DNA from: Sphingobacteriales bacterium
GTDB lineage: Bacteria > Bacteroidota > Bacteroidia > Chitinophagales > Chitinophagaceae
Direction: 5' to 3'
Length of the DNA stretch: 15,112 bases
NCBI GenBank assembly: GCA_024640385.1
Contig: JAHEFC010000043.1
Span: 1-15,112 of the forward strand
Each line of letters begins with the position of its first letter. Position 1 is the stretch's first letter. This document shows, piece after piece, positions 1 through 6,794 of the stretch. The position numbers and the translations under genes are program-made. The notes under the pieces were generated by a model, which saw only the letters and a program-made list of their open reading frames with translations, was not told the DNA's origin and ran no database searches.

Positions 1-696
1 AAAATGAACATTCAGCTGTTGATAAAGATCCGCCGGTAACACACCCGCTACAAAGATCACCAGTTTACCATGGAGATAGAACTGTTTGTGAAAGTCCACC
101 AGTTTATCCTTTGTGATCGCATCATACGATTCCCTGGTCGAATACTTCCCATAGGGGTGATCAATACCATATATATATTCGTCGATCAGCCGATTGGCTA
201 CAAAGTCACATTTCTTCAGGTTCACTTCCAGTCTCTGCTTCATATTCTGCCTGAATATGTCCAGCTCATGCTCGGGGAAAACAGAATCAGTAATGAGTTC
301 TGTAACTACCGGAAGCAGTTCCGACAAGTGACGTGTAAGGGTATGCAAACTGATCACCGCTGTTTCACTATAACAATTCCGGTTCAGGTAAGAACCATAA
401 AAATCAAAATGCTCGCTGATCTCGAATGCCGTTTTGTTTCTTGTACCGTTCTTAATCAGATGATTGGTCGCACCGGCAATACCATTCTGATCTTCGTACC
501 AGTTACCTGCATAAAACACCCACTCCACCTGCAACACTTCCTCAGGCCCTGCAGATACTGCATATACTTCAATACCGTTATCCAACACCATCTTTTCGTA
601 TGGCTTCAACTTGAGATCGAATTCAACGGCATCCTTGATCCTTGGGGCGTTCTTCCTGTCGGGTCCTTTTATTGTTATTGTCTGGTCTTTGATCAT
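1..696 (-). CDS. M16 family peptidase-like protein lacking the zinc motif (partial, 3' end outside window)
   Basis: The minus-strand frame opens with ATG at 696 and stays open to base 1, giving 232 residues of a longer protein (my translation). The sequence has the M16 N-terminal domain pattern: a conserved strand reading VLDNGIEVYAV, then VEWVFYAGNWYED, then the helix that normally carries HxxEH. Here that helix reads ATNHLIKNGT, so the catalytic Glu and second His are missing. In this family such chains usually pair with an active M16 subunit and form half of the peptidase chamber. The start lies one base after the stop of the catalytic M16 gene, so the two are almost certainly co-transcribed and translationally coupled. 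No signal peptide is visible, so the location may be cytoplasmic. The family call is firm; the non-catalytic partner role is inference from the missing residues and the gene order. Confidence 0.85.
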   Translation of the reverse strand, partial: MIKDQTITIKGPDRKNAPRIKDAVEFDLKLKPYEKMVLDNGIEVYAVSAGPEEVLQVEWVFYAGNWYEDQNGIAGATNHLIKNGTRNKTAFEISEHFDFYGSYLNRNCYSETAVISLHTLTRHLSELLPVVTELITDSVFPEHELDIFRQNMKQRLEVNLKKCDFVANRLIDEYIYGIDHPYGKYSTRESYDAITKDKLVDFHKQFYLHGKLVIFVAGVLPADLYQQLNVHF

Positions 697-697
697 A

Positions 698-1939
698 TTA
701 TTTTTTACTTGCCAAATAATACAGCGTGTTGCTGTTTTTCTCATCAAAAATCCGCCTGCTTTCTTCTATGATATCCTCTGTAGTAACCGCCTGGTATTTA
801 CCCAGCTCAGTATTCATCAGGGTGGCATCACCCAGGAACTCATAGAACGCGAGGCTGTTGGCCCTGTTCATCAGGCTCATATCTTCAAAAGCCATCAGGC
901 TTTCTGTTTTGTTCTTTACCTTCTGCAGCTCTTTCTCATCGATCCTTTTCTCTTTAAGCTGAGCCAGGATCTCCTCAATTGCATTTTCAGCTTCATGTAT
1001 GTCAACACCTTTTACCAGTTTGCCTTCAATGGCCAACAAACCCCTGTCAACACTCCCGAAATGATAACACTCGATATTGCTGAACATTTTCTTTTCTTTG
1101 ACCAGCACCTGGTATAAGCGTGAAGAAGTACTGCCTCCCAGGATATCAGTGATAAGGTCGGCTACATAATAACCCTGCTCCATCCTGGCCGGCATATGCC
1201 AGCACTTATATAAAGCATCGAGCGGCACATCACGACTGACCGTTTTTTTCCGGGCTTCTGTTTGCGGAGGTTCCGGCCTGATATTTCTCTGGTACCGGTC
1301 TCCCGCCGCAATATCACCGAACCATTTTTCAGCAAGCTGTTTCACCTCATCCACGTCCACATTTCCTGCAACCACCATGATGGCATTGGAGGGCGTGTAA
1401 TGTTTGAAAAAAAATGCTTTAACATCAGGCAACCTGGCTTCTTCTATATGCTTCAGCTCTTTGCCTATCGTCATCCAGCGATAAGGATGGGTAGTATATG
1501 CCATTTCGCGAAGGATCTGCCATGCATCACCGTAGGGCTTGTTCAGGTAATGTTCCTTAAATTCCTCAGAGACCACTTTACGCTGTACATCCAGGCTTTT
1601 TTCACTGAATGCGAGGCTGAGCATCCTGTCGCTTTCCAGCCAGAAAGCCGTTTCGATATTTTCCAGCGGAAGCTGGCAATAATAGTTGGTAAGATCATTG
1701 GTGGTATATGCATTGTTTTCACCACCAGCTACCTGCAGAGGTTCGTCGTAATCAGGGATATTGACAGAACCGCCAAACATCAGGTGTTCAAAAAGATGCG
1801 CAAAGCCGGTCTTTGAGGGATCTTCATCCCTTGCACCTACATCGTACAAAATATCCAACACCACCATAGGTGTGCTCACGTCACGGTGAACAAGTACCTT
1901 AAGTCCGTTCGCCAGTTTAAATCGTTCAAATTGGATCAT
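698..1939 (-). CDS. M16 family zinc metallopeptidase (insulinase/processing-peptidase type), catalytic subunit
   Basis: This is a 413-residue protein of the pitrilysin/mitochondrial-processing-peptidase family. The inverted zinc motif HLFEH is at residues 48-52 (His48 and His52 as ligands, Glu51 as catalytic base), and a third acidic ligand is expected in VVSEEF near residues 125-126. The C-terminal half looks like the second M16 domain (TDILGGSTSSRLYQVLVKEK, about residues 265-284). The length fits one-subunit bacterial M16 proteins of 400-450 residues that pair with an inactive partner, and such a partner starts one base downstream. No signal peptide is visible; a role in degrading peptides is known for the family, but the substrate cannot be read from sequence. 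A TTTG promoter core four bases before the ATG suggests transcription can also start here, separately from the aspartyl protease gene upstream. Confidence 0.93.
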   Translation of the reverse strand: MIQFERFKLANGLKVLVHRDVSTPMVVLDILYDVGARDEDPSKTGFAHLFEHLMFGGSVNIPDYDEPLQVAGGENNAYTTNDLTNYYCQLPLENIETAFWLESDRMLSLAFSEKSLDVQRKVVSEEFKEHYLNKPYGDAWQILREMAYTTHPYRWMTIGKELKHIEEARLPDVKAFFFKHYTPSNAIMVVAGNVDVDEVKQLAEKWFGDIAAGDRYQRNIRPEPPQTEARKKTVSRDVPLDALYKCWHMPARMEQGYYVADLITDILGGSTSSRLYQVLVKEKKMFSNIECYHFGSVDRGLLAIEGKLVKGVDIHEAENAIEEILAQLKEKRIDEKELQKVKNKTESLMAFEDMSLMNRANSLAFYEFLGDATLMNTELGKYQAVTTEDIIEESRRIFDEKNSNTLYYLASKK

Positions 1940-1943
1940 AGTG

Positions 1944-1951
1944 CAAATATC
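1944..1951 (-). promoter_or_regulatory. Candidate -7 element (GATATTTG) for the M16 gene
   Basis: Read on the minus strand, GATATTTG matches the Bacteroidota -7 consensus TAnnTTTG at five of six fixed positions and is followed by CACT and then the ATG at 1939. Transcription from it would start at or just before the start codon. I see no convincing -33 TTG at the usual spacing, so this is a weak call. Confidence 0.4.
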
Positions 1952-1971
1952 CGTAAAACTGTTTGGTTAAT

Positions 1972-3180
1972 CTATCCTTTAAGAATACTCTTGGGTTTCA
2001 TATAAAGCTCGAACGGTTCACCATTCCTGAGCACGAGTATGCGGAGTTTAGTGCCCGTTGTTTGCATGAGGTTCTTGTAAGTCTGAATATTATTCGAATA
2101 GTTGTTATTGATGCCAATGATCACGTCGCCCGGTTGAAACCCTGCTTTCTCACCGGGAGAACCCGGCACAATATCCTCTACAACGATCTTGTCGTTCACA
2201 AAATAAACGCCCAGGCCGGTATAGGAATAATCAAAGCCATCGTGATAAAGACTATTCGGAATGATATGTATTTCCTTCTTGGCGTAATTCAGGGTTACAG
2301 TGAACCGACGCAGGATATCATTACCGATGAGGCCGCCAAGAAATGGATAAGACGTTACGTTGAACTTGTCTTCAAATACAAATGTTGGCACATTCCGGAA
2401 CTTATATGGACCAAGCTGTATTTCTTTCACGGTTGTGAGCTCCATCTGCATCTTACCTCCCAGTCCCTCGGCCTGTGTGATAACGGGCGCCGGTTTCCCT
2501 TTGCGCATAACTGCTGAATCCGTTACATAGTCTTTAGACAGTAACAAGCAAAGCCCTGCCCCCGTATCAAAATAAAATCTATTGAACAACGGCCGTTTGG
2601 GTTCGTCCCTGAATTTCACTGTTTGAATGGGAATAGTGCCAAACTGGGGGCGAAGGATATGTCCTCCCCGTGGATAACGGAATTCACCCTTGCTGTATAC
2701 ATACATTTTGGAACTGTCGTAGTCCAGCTTTACAATAAAACGACTTAGAAAACTGTAGCCAATGATCCCGTCAATTTTGACACCATAAACACTGCTCAGG
2801 ATATCGTAATCATTTACGTGGAAGTTAAGGCTGTCTACCTGCAGTCCTTTCAATTTGAGCGTGGCATTATTGAGAAAATTGACCCGTCTTATTCCGCCAA
2901 TACCCCTGATGGTACGTTCTGAAGGGCTGAGACTGATATTTAGTCTGACACAGGTAAGTGAATCCAGGGAAATGCCTCCACTGCCGGTATCCAGAATAAA
3001 ATTAAGGGAGTCTGTATAGTTGTTTACTATTCCGGTAAGAATGATCACCCCACCGCTCATTCGGGTGAAAGGCACTACTGAAAGTAATTTTGCTTCGGGT
3101 TCAGTAAATTCTTCCTGGCCCGATACACCCATCACCAGACCAATAAACAGCGCTAACATAAGAACTAAGTGTTTTACCAT
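1972..3180 (-). CDS. Secreted aspartyl protease with two DTG motifs and a C-terminal PDZ domain
   Basis: From the ATG at 3180 the protein has 402 residues. The first 21 or so form a signal peptide (MVKHLVLMLALFIGLVMGVSG), so it is likely periplasmic or membrane-anchored. Two retropepsin-like lobes follow: DTGSG at residues 64-68 with a hydrophobic IDGIIGYSFL strand near 137-144, and DTGAG at 205-209 with LGGLIGNDIL near 281-290. Asp64 and Asp205 would be the catalytic pair of a single-chain pseudo-dimer. A PDZ domain covers about 322-398 (GLGVYF, SPGEKAGFQPGDVI). The frame is open to an earlier ATG at 3252, which would add 24 residues in front of the signal peptide; I preferred 3180 because it places the signal peptide at the N-terminus. 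The M16 gene starts 32 bases after its stop, so co-transcription is likely. The substrate is unknown. Confidence 0.85.
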   Translation of the reverse strand: MVKHLVLMLALFIGLVMGVSGQEEFTEPEAKLLSVVPFTRMSGGVIILTGIVNNYTDSLNFILDTGSGGISLDSLTCVRLNISLSPSERTIRGIGGIRRVNFLNNATLKLKGLQVDSLNFHVNDYDILSSVYGVKIDGIIGYSFLSRFIVKLDYDSSKMYVYSKGEFRYPRGGHILRPQFGTIPIQTVKFRDEPKRPLFNRFYFDTGAGLCLLLSKDYVTDSAVMRKGKPAPVITQAEGLGGKMQMELTTVKEIQLGPYKFRNVPTFVFEDKFNVTSYPFLGGLIGNDILRRFTVTLNYAKKEIHIIPNSLYHDGFDYSYTGLGVYFVNDKIVVEDIVPGSPGEKAGFQPGDVIIGINNNYSNNIQTYKNLMQTTGTKLRILVLRNGEPFELYMKPKSILKG

Positions 3181-3266
3181 AAATCCAGGCTGCCGTTCAA
3201 GTTGCTTTAACAATTTAATGAATATATCAGCAGGAAGTTTACCGTTTAACATTTCCTTCCTACCTA

Positions 3267-3328
3267 CCTACCTCCAAGGTCCCTACCTCCAAGGTCGCGA
3301 CCTTGGAGGTAGGGACCTTGGAGGTAGG
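3267..3328. repeat. Perfect 62-bp palindrome built from a 15-bp tandem unit
   Basis: The two 31-base arms meet at TCGCGA (3295-3300) and pair without mismatch by my base-by-base check. The right arm is a tandem array of the 15-base unit CCTTGGAGGTAGGGA (3301-3315 and 3316-3330), with a third, cut copy running to about 3340. The left arm is the same array inverted, preceded by a TACC run at 3261-3270. It lies between the divergent aspartyl protease and mqnC genes. It has no T-run, so it is not an ordinary terminator. It may form a cruciform or act as a mobile palindromic intergenic repeat. Confidence 0.9.
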
Positions 3329-3332
3329 GACC

Positions 3333-3366
3333 TTGGAGGGAGAATCGCAGAATCCCAGTACCTTTG
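3333..3366 (+). promoter_or_regulatory. mqnC promoter: TTG, 23 bases, TACCTTTG
   Basis: TACCTTTG at 3359-3366 matches the Bacteroidota -7 consensus TAnnTTTG exactly. A TTG at 3333-3335 lies 23 bases upstream, the upper end of the 17-23 range described for this phylum. Only seven bases separate the -7 element from the mqnC ATG, so the mRNA would be leaderless or nearly so. The TTG belongs to the last partial unit of the palindromic repeat. Confidence 0.65.
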
Positions 3367-3373
3367 CTTCCCT

Positions 3374-4516
3374 ATGGCAGAAAATAATTCTACCCAGCTC
3401 AACGGACTCTACCAGAGAGCGCTGAATATGGAATTCCTTTCCGTGGAAGAAGGCGTATTCCTTTATCATCATGCACCGCTGACAGACCTGATGTTCCTGG
3501 GAGATGAACTCCGCAAAAAGCAGGTCCCGCACGGCCGCGTGACCTGGCAGATAGACAGGAATGTCAATACCACCAATGTTTGTATTGCCAACTGCAAATT
3601 CTGCAATTTCTACAGGATACCCGGGCATCCTGAGGCATATATCACAGATATGCCCACCTATCGCAAAAAGATCGAGGAAACCTTTAAATACGGCGGAGAC
3701 CAGCTGCTGCTGCAGGGGGGCCATCATCCTGACCTTGGACTGGATTTTTACACCACCCTCTTCAGGCAGCTGAAACAGGAATATCCCAATCTTAAACTCC
3801 ATTCACTGGGCCCTCCCGAAGTTGCCCATATCACCAAACTGGAAAAATCCACCCATAGGGAGGTGCTCACGGCCCTTAAAGAAGCAGGACTTGACTCTTT
3901 GCCCGGCGCCGGCGCGGAAATACTGATCGACAGGGTTCGCCGCCTGATCAGTAAGGGAAAATGCGGGGCCCAGGAATGGCTGGATATAATGCATGAAGCC
4001 CATAAGCTTGACATCACCACCTCCGCTACCATGATGTTCGGTCATGTGGAAACCGTCGAAGAACGTTTTGAACACCTGGTTAAAATCAGAGAGGTGCAGA
4101 GCCGTAAACCTGAACACGCCAAAGGATTCCTGGCCTTTATACCCTGGACCTTCCAGGATGTAGACACCTTATTGAGCAAGATCCGCGGTGTGCAGAACCT
4201 TACTACGCCCGAAGAATATATCAGGATGATCGCACTAAGCAGGATCATGCTGCCTAATGTGATCAATATCCAGGCCAGCTGGCTTACGGTAGGCCGCCAG
4301 ATCGCACAGCTCTGCCTCCATGCCGGCGCCAACGATTTTGGCTCCATCATGATCGAGGAAAATGTGGTCAGTGCCGCCGGCGCCCCGCACAGGTTCACTT
4401 ACAGAACTATGCAGGAAGCCATCAAAGAAGCCGGCTTCATCCCTCAATTGAGGACCCAGCAGTATAGCTGGAGGGAAATTCCCGAGGCGATACAGGAGCA
4501 AGTCATTAATTATTAA
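3374..4516 (+). CDS. mqnC: Cyclic dehypoxanthine futalosine synthase (radical SAM, menaquinone biosynthesis)
   Basis: This 380-residue protein is MqnC, the radical SAM enzyme that cyclises dehypoxanthinyl futalosine to the spiro compound cyclic DHFL in the futalosine route to menaquinone. The cluster motif is C70-IAN-C74-KF-C77 (Cx3Cx2C), which would bind a 4Fe-4S cluster. Further family landmarks are YGGDQLLLQGGHHPDL, LPGAGAEIL, ATMMFGHVET and GANDFGSIMIEENVVSAAG. Length is normal for the family and there is no signal peptide, so it is cytoplasmic. The frame is open upstream to 3020, but that stretch only runs through the repeat and the antisense of the aspartyl protease; the ATG at 3374 gives the conserved N-terminus and lies just behind a perfect -7 element. 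No other mqn gene is in the window. MqnE shares the fold, but the MqnC reading fits better. Confidence 0.93.
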   Translation: MAENNSTQLNGLYQRALNMEFLSVEEGVFLYHHAPLTDLMFLGDELRKKQVPHGRVTWQIDRNVNTTNVCIANCKFCNFYRIPGHPEAYITDMPTYRKKIEETFKYGGDQLLLQGGHHPDLGLDFYTTLFRQLKQEYPNLKLHSLGPPEVAHITKLEKSTHREVLTALKEAGLDSLPGAGAEILIDRVRRLISKGKCGAQEWLDIMHEAHKLDITTSATMMFGHVETVEERFEHLVKIREVQSRKPEHAKGFLAFIPWTFQDVDTLLSKIRGVQNLTTPEEYIRMIALSRIMLPNVINIQASWLTVGRQIAQLCLHAGANDFGSIMIEENVVSAAGAPHRFTYRTMQEAIKEAGFIPQLRTQQYSWREIPEAIQEQVINY

Positions 4517-4523
4517 GTCGCTG

Positions 4524-4612
4524 ATTGCAGGTTGCAGGATGCAGGTTGCAGGTTGCATTGATTTTTTTCTGCAACCTGCAACCCGCAACCTGGAACCTGC
4601 ATCTTGCAACCT
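4524..4612. repeat. Inverted arrays of a GTTGCAG heptamer (palindromic intergenic repeat)
   Basis: Starting eight bases after the mqnC stop, about five copies of a 7-base unit close to GTTGCAG run to 4557. After a T-rich loop (4558-4569, containing seven T) come about six copies of the reverse complement (CTGCAAC-like) to 4611. Unit variants (GATGCAG, GTTGCGG, GTTCCAG) make the stem imperfect. The transcript could fold into a hairpin of some 34 base pairs. The T-run is in the loop rather than behind the stem, so this is not a standard terminator. The same heptamer appears inside the LytTR gene at 6429-6458. Confidence 0.85.
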
Positions 4613-4637
4613 TTTCGAAAAACAATCCATCTATTTG
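4604..4637 (+). promoter_or_regulatory. Candidate promoter for the 93-residue membrane protein
   Basis: TCTATTTG at 4630-4637 matches TAnnTTTG at five of six fixed positions and ends three bases before the ATG at 4641. A TTG at 4604-4606, inside the last heptamer of the GTTGCAG repeat, lies 23 bases upstream, the same spacing as at mqnC. If real, the transcript would be leaderless. Confidence 0.4.
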
Positions 4638-4640
4638 GGT

Positions 4641-4922
4641 ATGAAAAAACAACCCTCACTAATTTTCTGTCTCCTGATGGACCTTATAGGAATGGCCACC
4701 TATGCCATACCTGTGCTGGGTGAGTTTGGCGATACCCTCTGGGCACCCATTTCGGCGTTCATCTTCTATAAGACCTTCGGTGGCACCAGGGGTATGATCG
4801 GCGGCGCTTTCAACTTCCTCGAGGAAATTCTGCCGGGATTCGACTTCATCCCCACTTTTACCATCATGTATTTCATGACGGTCAGGAAGAAAAGCCCCCA
4901 GGAAGCCATCTTGGTAAAATAG
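4641..4922 (+). CDS. Small membrane protein of unknown function (93 aa)
   Basis: I do not recognise a characterised family. The protein starts MKKQPSLIF and has a hydrophobic segment at about residues 7-27, a second at 34-46 (LWAPISAFIFYKTF), and a third at 66-81 (GFDFIPTFTIMYF), so it is probably an inner-membrane protein with two or three passes. The central stretch GGAFNFLEEILPGFDFIP (about 54-71), with an acidic pair next to LPG, looks like a conserved motif. The C-terminus is basic (VRKKSPQE). The frame extends upstream to 4539, but that part only translates the GTTGCAG repeat, so 4641 is preferred. It lies between mqnC and a histidine kinase, with no clear functional link to either. Confidence 0.75.
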   Translation: MKKQPSLIFCLLMDLIGMATYAIPVLGEFGDTLWAPISAFIFYKTFGGTRGMIGGAFNFLEEILPGFDFIPTFTIMYFMTVRKKSPQEAILVK

Positions 4923-5002
4923 TGTTCCAATAAGGACATATCCGTTTCGTCGCAGAATTAACGGATTTCATCTCATCCTTATCTGATTTGCCGGGCATAA
5001 AT

Positions 5003-5010
5003 GTATTTTG
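5003..5010 (+). promoter_or_regulatory. Weak TTTG promoter core deciding the kinase start
   Basis: GTATTTTG is a degenerate form of TAnnTTTG, or TA-TTTTG with one base less, and ends five bases before the ATG at 5016. The other in-frame ATG (5001) lies inside or before this core. If the core is the promoter, only 5016 can be in the transcript. No good -33 element was found. Confidence 0.3.
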
Positions 5011-5015
5011 CACCT

Positions 5016-6071
5016 ATGCCAGGCAAATTCAACAGGAAAAAAATATTCACCATCCTGATCCACGTGATCTGCTGGGGACTGCTTTTTACCCTGCCCTGGG
5101 TATTGAAACCGGACCGTTCCATGCAGGAGACAAAAATGCCTGACAAGGAATTCTGGGACAGGAACATGAGGGCCGTTTTGATACTGGCAATTATACTCAG
5201 GGCGCTCTGGATAGCCATATTTTACACAAATGCAAATATTCTTGTTCCACGCCTGGTCTACAAAGGCAGGTACCGGGATTATTTCCTTTCACTGACCGCT
5301 ATCCTGGTCAGTTTTTTTGCCTTGGACGCCTTGTTTTTTGGCTATATCATAAAGGGCGCAAACTTCACTTTTTTCAGATCCCTTTCTTTCAACCTGTTTC
5401 CCCTGATCTTTATTCTTGTCGCCAGCTATACCTACCGCATCACCGTTGACCAGCTTAAACGTGAACGAAGAGAAAAAGACACTATCAATGAAAACCTGAA
5501 AACCGAGCTCGCATTATTACGTTCCCAGGTGAGTCCCCACTTTATGTTCAACGTGCTGAATAATATGGTTGCTCTGGCACGAAAGAAGTCAGATCTGCTG
5601 GAACCCTCACTGATCAAGCTTTCCCAGTTGCTTCGCTATATGCTCTACGAAACACACGAACGTGTTTCACTCAGAAAGGAAGTTGAATACCTGGAGAGCT
5701 ATATCGACCTGCAAAAACAACGATTCGGCAATACCGTAAGTATCACAACAAGCTTTGCTGATATCAGCGATCACCATGAAATAGAACCCATGCTGCTGAT
5801 ACCTTTTGTTGAAAATGCTTTCAAACATGGTGTGGTGATGTTCGATAATCCACGGATCGATATCAATATGCATATGGAAAATAATACCTTACATTTTCAT
5901 GTAGGCAACACCTGTGTTGAAGAAAGCCTGGAAGAAAAAGATAAAACATCAGGCATAGGTTTGGGTAATGTAAAAAGAAGACTTGAATTGCTTTATCCTG
6001 AAAAGCATAAACTCGTTATAGACCGCGGATCCCAATGGTTCGATGTAACCTTACAAATTGAGCTTACATGA
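5016..6071 (+). CDS. LytS-type membrane sensor histidine kinase
   Basis: The protein (351 residues from 5016) has four hydrophobic segments at about 10-29, 52-70, 91-112 and 119-139, a short coiled-coil-like linker (about 144-168), then a His_kinase domain. The phospho-acceptor His175 is in QVSPHFMFNVLNN, the variant H-box of the LytS/YehU family (usually PHFLFNTLN). The ATP-binding part has Asn267 in PFVENAFKHG and a glycine loop SGIGLGNVKRRLELLYP near 312-328. There is no obvious extracellular sensor domain; sensing probably involves the membrane segments. The stop overlaps the start of the response regulator by four bases (ATGA), so the two are translationally coupled. An alternative ATG at 5001 adds five residues. 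The signal is unknown. Confidence 0.9.
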   Translation: MPGKFNRKKIFTILIHVICWGLLFTLPWVLKPDRSMQETKMPDKEFWDRNMRAVLILAIILRALWIAIFYTNANILVPRLVYKGRYRDYFLSLTAILVSFFALDALFFGYIIKGANFTFFRSLSFNLFPLIFILVASYTYRITVDQLKRERREKDTINENLKTELALLRSQVSPHFMFNVLNNMVALARKKSDLLEPSLIKLSQLLRYMLYETHERVSLRKEVEYLESYIDLQKQRFGNTVSITTSFADISDHHEIEPMLLIPFVENAFKHGVVMFDNPRIDINMHMENNTLHFHVGNTCVEESLEEKDKTSGIGLGNVKRRLELLYPEKHKLVIDRGSQWFDVTLQIELT

Positions 6072-6790
6072 AACTCAGGTGCATAGCCATAGATGATGAG
6101 TCTCTCGCATTGGAATTACTGGAAGACAATATCCGGCAGGTACCTTACCTGGAACTTATAGCCGGTTTCAACAGGCCGATGGAAGCCATGGAATTTCTGC
6201 AACAGCACCAGATCGACCTTGTTTTTATCGATATACAGATGCCGGGCATTACCGGTCTCCAGTTTATACAGAGCCTACCGCAAAAACCCATGTATATCCT
6301 GGTCACTGCCTACGAGAAATTCGCACTGGAAGGATATAACCTCAATGTGGTGGACTATTTGCTCAAACCGGTATCAATGGACCGCTTTGTAAAAGCCTGT
6401 AATAAGGCAATGGACCTGTATAAGTTAAAGGTTGCAGGTAACAGGTTGCAGGTTGCAGATGAACAGAAGTACATATTTGTGAATGCAGATTATAAACTGG
6501 TCAAAGTAGAATTCACTGATATCATCTGGATCGAAGCACTGAAAGACTACCTGAAGATCCATCTCCACAGCAATAAAAACCCCCTGGTCACCCGGATGAG
6601 CATGAAATCCATAGAAGATCAGCTCCCTCCATCCCAGTTCATCAGGATCCACAAGTCATACATCATCTCCAAATCAGCCATTTCGGCTGTAAAAAAAACC
6701 TCCGTTTTCATCGGCGACCTGGAATTGCCGGTTGGCGAACTTTACCGCGATGCGGTCAGTAGCTTTATTGGCGGGAAGACGGAGGACTAG
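6068..6790 (+). CDS. LytTR-family response regulator, partner of the upstream kinase
   Basis: The 240-residue protein has a receiver domain at about 1-118: acidic pair Asp9-Asp10, phospho-acceptor Asp55 in FIDIQMPG, Thr80 and Lys100 (LLKP). A LytTR DNA-binding domain follows at about 135-235 (YIFVNADYKLVKV, FIRIHKSYIIS, LPVGELYRD). It would bind promoter repeats when phosphorylated by the kinase whose gene overlaps it by four bases. The linker at residues 121-130 (KVAGNRLQVA) is encoded by copies of the GTTGCAG intergenic repeat, an apparent in-frame insertion between the domains. The beta-barrel receptor gene starts 173 bases downstream on the same strand and is a plausible target; no other support for that link is visible. 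Confidence 0.92.
   Translation: MKLRCIAIDDESLALELLEDNIRQVPYLELIAGFNRPMEAMEFLQQHQIDLVFIDIQMPGITGLQFIQSLPQKPMYILVTAYEKFALEGYNLNVVDYLLKPVSMDRFVKACNKAMDLYKLKVAGNRLQVADEQKYIFVNADYKLVKVEFTDIIWIEALKDYLKIHLHSNKNPLVTRMSMKSIEDQLPPSQFIRIHKSYIISKSAISAVKKTSVFIGDLELPVGELYRDAVSSFIGGKTED
6429..6458 (+). repeat. GTTGCAG heptamers inside the response-regulator coding sequence
   Basis: Three copies of GTTGCAG (at about 6431, 6445 and 6452), with a degenerate GTAACAG between the first two, make a 30-base stretch of the same heptamer that forms the inverted array at 4524-4612. It is exactly ten codons long, stays in frame and falls in the inter-domain linker, where extra residues should do little harm. Here the units run in one direction only; no inverted arm follows. 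Confidence 0.75.
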
Positions 6791-6794
6791 GGGG

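Noticed and set aside
70-771. Long plus-strand open frame (233 codons) at the left edge
   Set aside because: It is antisense to the partial M16 gene, whose translation shows family motifs; the plus-strand product has no recognisable pattern.
3020-3373. N-terminal extension of mqnC of 118 codons
   Set aside because: It translates the antisense of the aspartyl protease and then the 15-base repeat (a repeating DLGGR peptide). The ATG at 3374 gives the family N-terminus and lies behind a perfect -7 element.
3260-3802. Minus-strand open frame of 180 codons over the mqnC 5' half
   Set aside because: Antisense of a clear radical SAM enzyme; its tail only translates the palindromic repeat (SKVPTSKV, LEVGTLEV).
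4558-4569. Rho-independent terminator for mqnC
   Set aside because: The run of seven T is in the loop of the repeat hairpin, not after the stem, so it does not fit the intrinsic terminator layout.
4524-4612. CRISPR array
   Set aside because: Units are only 7 bases, have no unique spacers and are arranged as inverted rather than direct arrays.
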